From Phycisphaeraceae bacterium (GTDB lineage: Bacteria; Planctomycetota; Phycisphaerae; Phycisphaerales; Phycisphaeraceae), in NCBI GenBank assembly GCA_016763955.1, contig JAESSU010000314.1, positions 1-7,089 of the forward strand: 7,089 nt of DNA, read 5' to 3'. This document shows, one piece after another, positions 6,835 to 7,089 of this stretch. The notes beneath the pieces are model-generated. The model ran no database searches. It saw only the letters and a list, made by a program, of their open reading frames with translations, and was not told where the DNA came from. Numbering within the stretch: the first letter of the stretch is position 1; the number at the start of each line of letters is the position of its first letter. The translations under genes were made by a program, and so were the position numbers.

Positions 6835-6879
6835 GCCCGGCTTCCGGGGCGAAGCATGGGATTCAGAATCCCCCCCCCC
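6835..6879. terminator. Hairpin-rich region between convergent genes, possible bidirectional terminator
   Basis: Just after the methyltransferase stop, GCCCGG (6835-6840), CTT, CCGGGGC (6844-6850) can form a 6-bp stem with one bulged G. Then GGGATTC (6858-6864), A, GAATCCC (6866-6872) is a perfect 7-bp palindrome running into ten consecutive C (6870-6879). The convergent position fits termination of both transcripts, but no T-tract follows on either strand, so this is not a standard intrinsic terminator. Confidence 0.35.
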
Positions 6880-6887
6880 ACTCTTGC

Positions 6888-7089
6888 TTACGGTTCAATC
6901 ACAATAATGTCATGCAATTCTAATTTCGGCAAAGTAAATCTCAATTGACCTTCTTTATAAACATACTCTGTGATCGGCTCATTGGCAGGTTGCAAGGTCA
7001 CCTTGCGGGGCGATTTGTCCAATTGCACGGTGATCTCCAACGAGCCTAAAGGAAGCAATTCATCGAAGGTGTAATTGTTTTCATCTGCA
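6888..7089 (-). CDS. Partial C-terminus, probable glycoside hydrolase beta-sandwich domain
   Basis: The minus-strand frame is open from the right edge to a TAA at 6888-6890, giving the last 66 residues of a longer protein whose start is outside the window. The fragment is rich in alternating hydrophobic residues typical of beta strands: LGSLEITVQLDKSPRKVTLQ, then EYVYKEGQLRFTLPKLELHD and IIVIEP at the end. This pattern, with a 'K.VtL.p....l.f.y.dG.l.ftlP.le.H.iivie' rhythm, resembles the C-terminal beta-sandwich that closes many beta-galactosidase- and fucosidase-like hydrolases acting on extracellular polysaccharides. No catalytic residue is visible because the catalytic domain is missing, so the enzyme class is an inference from the tail only. 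The gene converges on the flippase/methyltransferase operon. Confidence 0.55.
   Translation of the reverse strand, partial: ADENNYTFDELLPLGSLEITVQLDKSPRKVTLQPANEPITEYVYKEGQLRFTLPKLELHDIIVIEP

Noticed and set aside
1..7089. CRISPR arrays, tRNA or rRNA genes, and transposase genes
   Set aside because: Reading through the window showed no regularly spaced repeats, no tRNA-like cloverleaf with a T-loop motif in the non-coding parts, and no transposase or integrase motifs in any translation.

Overview
This window is ordinary-looking bacterial chromosome of roughly balanced base composition, with five complete genes and one gene cut by the right edge. The gene set fits a Gram-negative-type environmental bacterium. 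The family flavour of the short coiled-coil membrane protein and the glycosidase-like tail suggests a planctomycete, perhaps a Phycisphaerae relative. That assignment is an inference from protein style only; no rRNA or other marker is present. Two genes start with TTG behind an AAAGG-type ribosome binding site.

Left block (minus strand, 172-3059): tilS, encoding tRNA(Ile)-lysidine synthetase, is followed 23 bp downstream by an ArnT/PMT-type integral-membrane glycosyltransferase. They are probably co-transcribed. The first 171 bases, beyond the transferase stop codon, contain no supportable gene.

Centre (plus strand, about 3040-3606): a short membrane-anchored coiled-coil protein with a helix-turn-helix-like tail is read divergently from tilS. 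The two 5' ends abut or overlap, depending on the start codons used. A 279-bp intergenic region follows. It carries a 52-bp element with 9-bp terminal inverted repeats and a nested 8-bp palindrome, an 8-bp tandem duplication, and the ribosome binding site of the next gene.

Right block (plus strand, 3886-6833): a Wzx-like (WzxC-type) MOP-family polysaccharide flippase is followed 14 bp later by an unusual two-domain protein. Its N-terminal half has a ParB/Srx-like 'NGKHR' motif and its C-terminal half is a class I SAM-dependent methyltransferase. The pair looks like a small surface-glycan operon in which the second gene may modify the exported glycan. A short convergent intergenic region with a 7-bp palindrome and a run of ten C follows. 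The window then ends inside the C-terminus of a probable glycoside hydrolase on the minus strand.

Three of the six genes (the membrane glycosyltransferase, the flippase and the ParB-like/methyltransferase protein) plausibly act on envelope glycans, and the partial gene may act on external polysaccharide. The most novel item is the ParB-like/methyltransferase fusion. The 52-bp element is the best non-coding candidate.
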